Origin: Thermococci archaeon
GTDB lineage: Archaea; Methanobacteriota_B; Thermococci; Methanofastidiosales; B48-G16
Length of the DNA stretch: 7,255 nt
Direction: 5' to 3'
Assembly: GCA_003660605.1 (NCBI GenBank)
Contig: QMUN01000039.1
Location: 1-7,255 of the forward strand
Below the pieces are notes generated by a model. That model was not told where the DNA came from. It saw nothing but the letters and a program-made list of their open reading frames with translations, and did no database searches. Made by a program: the position numbers and the translations under genes. Shown in pieces: positions 5,831-7,255 of this stretch; the first letter of the stretch is position 1, and every line of letters starts with the position of its first letter.

Positions 5831-6201
5831 CTGTCATTTTTGACACGAATTTTATTTTAAGCTGTTTAAAATTTGGAATCAGCTTTGAAGATCTGGATCT
5901 TGTCATAGAGAAAAGATTTGAGATTTTCATACCTTCCAATGTAATTTACGAGTTAAAAAATTTAGATCTAAATAATGAAGACTCCATTTTGAGGAATATA
6001 GCATTAAAATTGATCGATAAATATAAGATTCTGAGATTAAAAGGGAATGTGGATACTTCTATTCTCTCTTTCGCTGAGAAAAAGAGATGCATAGTCTGTA
6101 CAAATGATAAAAAACTGAGACATGCCTTAAGAAAAAAATCCATTCCCGTTATTTTTATAAGAAACAGGAAGTATCTGGAGCTGGATGGTATTATACTTTA
6201 G
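5797..6201 (+). CDS. PIN-domain ribonuclease (Fcf1/Utp24-like archaeal family)
   Basis: This 134-residue protein is a single PIN domain, a metal-dependent RNase fold. The four acidic positions of the active site appear intact: Asp16 in VIFDTNFIL (13-21), Glu52 in VIYELKNL (49-56), Asp86 in GNVDTSIL (83-90) and Asp104 in [11 protein letters not shown] (101-111). The pattern resembles the archaeal PIN proteins related to Fcf1/Utp24, commonly encoded next to aIF2-gamma. Eukaryotic Fcf1/Utp24 cuts pre-18S rRNA, so a role in rRNA processing is reasonable but inferred. It lacks the zinc ribbon of Nob1. No antitoxin gene accompanies it, which argues against a VapC toxin. It overlaps eif2g by 34 bases. 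Its stop codon overlaps the stop of the convergent kinase gene by four bases in total. Confidence 0.88.
   Translation: METDRLRSNRIAVIFDTNFILSCLKFGISFEDLDLVIEKRFEIFIPSNVIYELKNLDLNNEDSILRNIALKLIDKYKILRLKGNVDTSILSFAEKKRCIVCTNDKKLRHALRKKSIPVIFIRNRKYLELDGIIL
6132..6138 (-). terminator. T7 run on the minus strand, possible terminator of the kinase transcript
   Basis: Seven consecutive A on the plus strand give a T7 run in minus-strand transcripts about 60 bases past the kinase stop codon, inside the PIN gene. Archaeal RNA polymerase terminates at such T-runs. Because the convergent genes leave no spacer, any terminator for either transcript must lie inside the opposite gene. Confidence 0.3.
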
Positions 6202-7178
6202 TACACGAGGTTGTATACTCTACCCAACTCCTCTCCATCTCCATTTATTTTAATCCTTCCAAACTCTATGAAATCGAAATCGTTTTCAGTATTGGTGAGA
6301 ATATAAATTTCCTTTCTCTCAAAATCTACTCTGATGATCATTCCTACGCCGATACAGATCTCATTTTTTATGAATCCAACTATCAGCCCTTCTTCGAATC
6401 CTTTTTTCAGAATGATCGTGTTTTCCTGTTCCCCGTATTCATCTGCAACAATAAAGAATCCTTCAGGAATCTTCTCGCACCAGTATACTTTCATTCCCAA
6501 AATTTTTTCCATAATATCCTTTCTCGATTCCATTCCTGAAAATAGAAAAGTATTTCTCAATTTTATATCCTTCAGGTTAAAAACTTTTATCTGCGAGTTT
6601 TTCAAATGCTTTTTCCATAATTTTTTCCTGATCTCCTTTCTCTTTTCTCTTGAAGTGAATTCTACATTTTCCACATTTTCTCTTATTATCTCGTACTGCG
6701 GAAAATTTTTGAGTATTCCTTCAAGTTCATGATTTCTCTGGAAAGCTATAATTAAATCAGGCTTTAAGCTCATTATTTTAGCTCTTTTCAAACTTCTTCC
6801 CTTTCCAAAAATTAAACCTGTAGTATCTATCAGTATATATGACGAATCTACTCTTGATAAAAGTTCTAACAATCCTGTTATGACTTTTGAGTGATCGTAA
6901 GGGTATACATCCCCTATAAAATAATAAAAACTTTTTCCACTGTCATTTAAAAGTCCCAGACATCCAGGAGGCCCTATATTGGATTGTCCGACATCACAAT
7001 CTATAATAGAAACTTTTTTTCCATTTTCTTTGATTTTTTTTGAGGCATACTTTAAAAAGCTCGTCTTTCCTGTATCTATGTACCCCAATGTTAAAACCAA
7101 GCATTTTTCTTTTTCAAGTATCCTGTCCACTATTTTTTTCCACTCTCTCCTTTCTATATCTTTCGCTTTGCTATCCAT
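6198..7178 (-). CDS. Polynucleotide 5'-kinase of the Clp1/Grc3 family
   Basis: This 326-residue protein has the P-loop of the Clp1/Grc3/Nol9 kinases, GYIDTGKTS (residues 32-40, Lys38). It also has the family motif DCDVGQSNIGPPG (60-72), the IDTTG stretch (117-121) and the SLKPDLIIAFQRNHELEGIL region (137-156) that follows in archaeal members. The C-terminal third (about 205-326) is beta-rich and probably forms the accessory domain. Family members phosphorylate 5'-hydroxyl ends of RNA or DNA. In eukaryotes they act in tRNA splicing, mRNA 3'-end formation and rRNA processing, and the archaeal Clp1 homologue is an active kinase. The substrate here cannot be read from sequence. The ATG at 7178 is preceded by a weak site and lies within the end of the upstream minus-strand gene, so the two are probably co-transcribed. 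It converges on the PIN gene. Confidence 0.9.
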   Translation of the reverse strand: MDSKAKDIERREWKKIVDRILEKEKCLVLTLGYIDTGKTSFLKYASKKIKENGKKVSIIDCDVGQSNIGPPGCLGLLNDSGKSFYYFIGDVYPYDHSKVITGLLELLSRVDSSYILIDTTGLIFGKGRSLKRAKIMSLKPDLIIAFQRNHELEGILKNFPQYEIIRENVENVEFTSREKRKEIRKKLWKKHLKNSQIKVFNLKDIKLRNTFLFSGMESRKDIMEKILGMKVYWCEKIPEGFFIVADEYGEQENTIILKKGFEEGLIVGFIKNEICIGVGMIIRVDFERKEIYILTNTENDFDFIEFGRIKINGDGEELGRVYNLVY

Positions 7179-7255
7179 AAAATCAGTCCCGATAAGATTA
7201 TTAGAAATAGAACATACTTAATTATACCCTCTCCGGTCTCCCTATCTTCATTCTC
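7154..7255 (-). CDS. C-terminal end of a membrane-anchored protein (partial)
   Basis: An open minus-strand frame enters from the right edge and runs 33 codons to a TAG at 7156-7154. It begins with a charged stretch (ENEDRETGEG) and continues with a clear hydrophobic helix, YVLFLIILSGLILWIA (visible residues 14-29), ending in KRKI. One membrane span near the C terminus followed by a short basic tail is the usual layout of archaeal surface proteins anchored by their C terminus, with the bulk outside. The rest of the protein is beyond the window, so its function is unknown. Its last 25 bases overlap the start of the kinase gene in another frame, which indicates one transcript. Confidence 0.65.
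   Translation of the reverse strand, partial: ENEDRETGEGIIKYVLFLIILSGLILWIAKRKI

Noticed and set aside
5797..6201. The PIN protein as a VapC toxin of a toxin-antitoxin pair
   Set aside because: No small antitoxin gene lies upstream. The gene overlaps eif2g, a context typical of housekeeping archaeal PIN proteins.

Overview
The window is an A+T-rich piece of an archaeal chromosome. The evidence is a tightly packed run of genes for archaeal/eukaryotic-type ribosomal proteins (eL8/L7Ae, eS28, eL24, eS6) and for initiation factors aIF5B and aIF2-gamma. It also has GAGGTGA-type ribosome binding sites and TATA-box promoters with no bacterial -35/-10 pattern. AGA/AGG and ATA codons are frequent. 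The gene order is one found in many euryarchaeal-type genomes, but the sequence alone does not let me name the phylum.

Layout. Bases 1-102 hold two TATA-like boxes. Bases 103-783 encode an unrecognised two-helix membrane protein that is probably translated from a leaderless message. Bases 784-931 form the only sizeable intergenic region, with a hairpin behind the membrane gene, two TATA-like boxes and a leader whose segments can pair in alternative ways around the L7Ae ribosome binding site. Bases 932-6201 form one co-directional block: rpl7ae, rps28e, rpl24e, ndk, infB (aIF5B), rps6e, eif2g (aIF2-gamma) and a PIN-domain nuclease. Genes in this block are separated by at most 9 bases or overlap. 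Bases 6198-7178 on the minus strand encode a Clp1/Grc3-type polynucleotide kinase. Its stop codon overlaps the PIN gene's stop codon, and its start lies inside the end of a further minus-strand gene, of which only the last 33 codons (a membrane anchor) are in the window.

How the genes fit together. The plus-strand block supplies parts of both ribosomal subunits, the two GTPases of late and early initiation (aIF5B for subunit joining, aIF2 for initiator tRNA delivery), and a nucleoside diphosphate kinase that can make GTP. The PIN nuclease and the Clp1-type kinase are plausible RNA-processing enzymes, although they are transcribed towards each other.

Most of the window is ordinary core machinery, and I see no mobile element, CRISPR array, tRNA, rRNA or intein. 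The points worth a second look are the 116-residue lysine-rich tail on S6e, the possible switchable leader in front of L7Ae, the overlapping ends of the PIN and kinase genes, and the orphan membrane protein at the left edge.
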